Of a stretch of 64,000 nucleotides of DNA, positions 63,105 to 64,000 are shown piece by piece. Within the stretch, counting starts at the first letter, position 1. Each line of letters starts with the position of its first letter. The DNA lies in the NCBI RefSeq assembly GCF_002811925.1, contig NZ_NPDS01000002.1, positions 620,001 through 684,000 of the forward strand, in the 5' to 3' direction. The notes under the pieces were generated by a model. That model did not search any database. It was not told where the DNA came from and saw only the letters and a program-made list of their open reading frames with translations. Made by a program: the position numbers and the translations under genes. This DNA is from Leptospira barantonii (lineage in GTDB: Bacteria > Spirochaetota > Leptospiria > Leptospirales > Leptospiraceae).

Positions 63105-63200
63105 ATGCGAGCAATGCCGAAGATCATATTAAGAAAATTTAATGCTTTTATTAATACTAATAAAGAATTCGATTCAGAAATCGAATTAAAGGAGCTGTAA
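63105..63200 (+). CDS. Possible 31-residue ORF directly coupled to the next gene
   Basis: An ATG at 63105 encodes 31 residues (MRAMPKIILRKFNAFINTN...) and ends in a TAA that is directly followed by the GTG start of the next gene. The AAGGAG that serves that GTG lies inside this ORF. A hairpin (AATTCGATT/AATCGAATT) also lies inside it. It may be a small protein or leader. Confidence 0.35.
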   Translation: MRAMPKIILRKFNAFINTNKEFDSEIELKEL

Positions 63201-63437
63201 GTGTATTTCTTGCGATCTTATAAAAACCAGAGTGTTCAGCATATTTTTTCTTTGGAAAACTATGATGGATATAGTCTTTGTAAAGAATTAAGGCATCCAG
63301 ACAATGAATTGCAAGTTGCAGTAGAATTCGAAGATATGGAAGAGCTGATTCAATTTTATCCTAAAGAAATTGAAAAGAAACCAGTCTGCGCTCGGTGCGC
63401 GATTATTCTGAATTCAACTTTAATAGAATCACTCTAA
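63201..63437 (+). CDS. Hypothetical protein, 78 residues
   Basis: The start is GTG 63201, set by a good AAGGAG seven bases upstream. The protein is soluble, with a CARC cysteine pair near its end. No family was recognised. The frame continues after its TAA into the next small gene, so the two could once have been one ORF. Confidence 0.5.
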   Translation: MYFLRSYKNQSVQHIFSLENYDGYSLCKELRHPDNELQVAVEFEDMEELIQFYPKEIEKKPVCARCAIILNSTLIESL

Positions 63438-63479
63438 TTCCAGACTACAAAATACCAAGTCGAAGAACTATTACATCGA

Positions 63480-63701
63480 ATGAATCCATTGGCGGCATTT
63501 GACCACGAAGAAGAAGTCCTGATTCTATTACTTGGTAAAATTCAAGGAACCATTGAACAGAAAAATCGAAGCATTGCTGAATCTGGACTGGGTTTACGAT
63601 CACAGAAGCTCTATGAAGGCTACGATCAACTTCATCGTGCATCGTCAAATATGGAAGCCCTGAAGAGAGCTTTGTTTTTTGAACTTGATTATATTCGTTA
63701 A
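63480..63701 (+). CDS. Hypothetical protein, 73 residues
   Basis: The helical, acidic protein (MNPLAAFDHEEEVLILLLGKIQ..., ending RALFFELDYIR) is in the same frame as the preceding gene, with only 14 codons between that stop and this ATG. No ribosome-binding site of note precedes it. No family was recognised. Confidence 0.45.
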   Translation: MNPLAAFDHEEEVLILLLGKIQGTIEQKNRSIAESGLGLRSQKLYEGYDQLHRASSNMEALKRALFFELDYIR

Positions 63702-64000
63702 ACTAAATTTACAAATGAATAAGTTGCAAATGAAGATATAAACATTCTATAATGTGTTTTGTTTTTAAATTTCCGTATGATTAATGTTTAAAATTATTTT
63801 TTGATTATCAATTTATATTTTAGCACCTAACAATTCTTCAAAAAGTTCCCACTCATTAATTTTTTTCCAGAATAAACCGCATTAGATAAGTAACCAATTA
63901 CTTGAAGTTTCATTTCGCTTAACGTTTCTTTTTAAAAAGTTTTTTACGAAAATACAAATAAAATTGTCTTCGAGGGATAGGTTAAATTTGATGCCACTGA
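63702..64000. other. AT-rich right end of the window
   Basis: About 300 bases without a convincing ORF, hairpin or repeat. The accessory region evidently continues beyond the window, because no return to chromosome-like composition is seen. Confidence 0.5.

Noticed and set aside
33040..64000. CRISPR array, tRNA attachment site or rRNA in the accessory region
   Set aside because: No regularly spaced repeats, no cloverleaf-like sequence and no rRNA-like stretch were seen. The left border is formed by transposase sequence instead.

Overview
The window looks like a spirochaete of the genus Leptospira. The evidence is a Leptospira-type DUF1554 lipoprotein, several lipoproteins with relaxed spirochaetal lipoboxes, a seven-cysteine small lipoprotein, and FG-GAP and YVTN propeller surface proteins. 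These sit among single-gene transcription units in a moderately GC-rich background. No rRNA, tRNA or CRISPR array was seen. Bases 1-33,000 read as ordinary chromosome. From about 33,040 to the right end the DNA is clearly more AT-rich and reads as one composite accessory region, and its right border is not in the window.

Chromosomal part. It opens with a Crp/Fnr regulator cut by the window edge, then a PAS hybrid histidine kinase and a lipoprotein with Vps62-like and ricin-type lectin domains. Next comes a soxR gene divergent from an MFS exporter. The exporter promoter has a SoxR-type palindrome inside a 19-bp -35/-10 spacer, and its leader contains a coupled 43-codon ORF. Exported proteins, four regulators of three families (two AraC-type, one TetR, one GlxA-like), a SAM methyltransferase with palindromic operators, a fatty-acid hydroxylase and a TonB-dependent receptor follow. 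The part ends in a nitric oxide detoxification locus: norC-norB-norQ-norD on the plus strand, facing nnrS and a Dnr/Fnr regulator on the minus strand. Perfect TTGAT-N4-ATCAA boxes lie upstream of both norC and nnrS.

Accessory part. (a) 33.0-38.0 kb: a tandem array of IS1595/ISXO2-like transposase genes (a deleted relic, one complete copy, one fused to a C-terminal extension), followed by HNH, unknown and frameshifted GIY-YIG genes. (b) 38.1-40.6 kb: a complete retron made of a phosphoribosyltransferase/winged-helix effector, an msr-msd RNA bounded by a 20-bp a1/a2 repeat, and a reverse transcriptase. (c) 40.6-51.9 kb: a candidate integrative element with an XRE regulator, lipoprotein and membrane proteins, a gpII/X-like replication protein, a CyRepA1-like helicase, a Lar-like zinc ribbon, a DUF4209/HEPN-like protein and a short tyrosine recombinase that starts beside a 46-bp inverted repeat. 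(d) 52.1-59.0 kb: a run of nuclease-like genes (PIN, two PD-(D/E)xK, HNH-like) plus a DUF5677-like gene broken by a stop. (e) 59.1-62.9 kb: a minus-strand operon of a possible RecA-like protein, a coiled-coil protein, a family B DNA polymerase with degenerate exonuclease motifs, and an SRAP (HMCES/YedK) protein. This could be a B-family counterpart of the imuA-imuB-dnaE2 mutasome. (f) Small hypothetical genes to the end.

The two most interesting objects are the retron, whose RNA boundaries can be read directly, and the PolB-SRAP operon.
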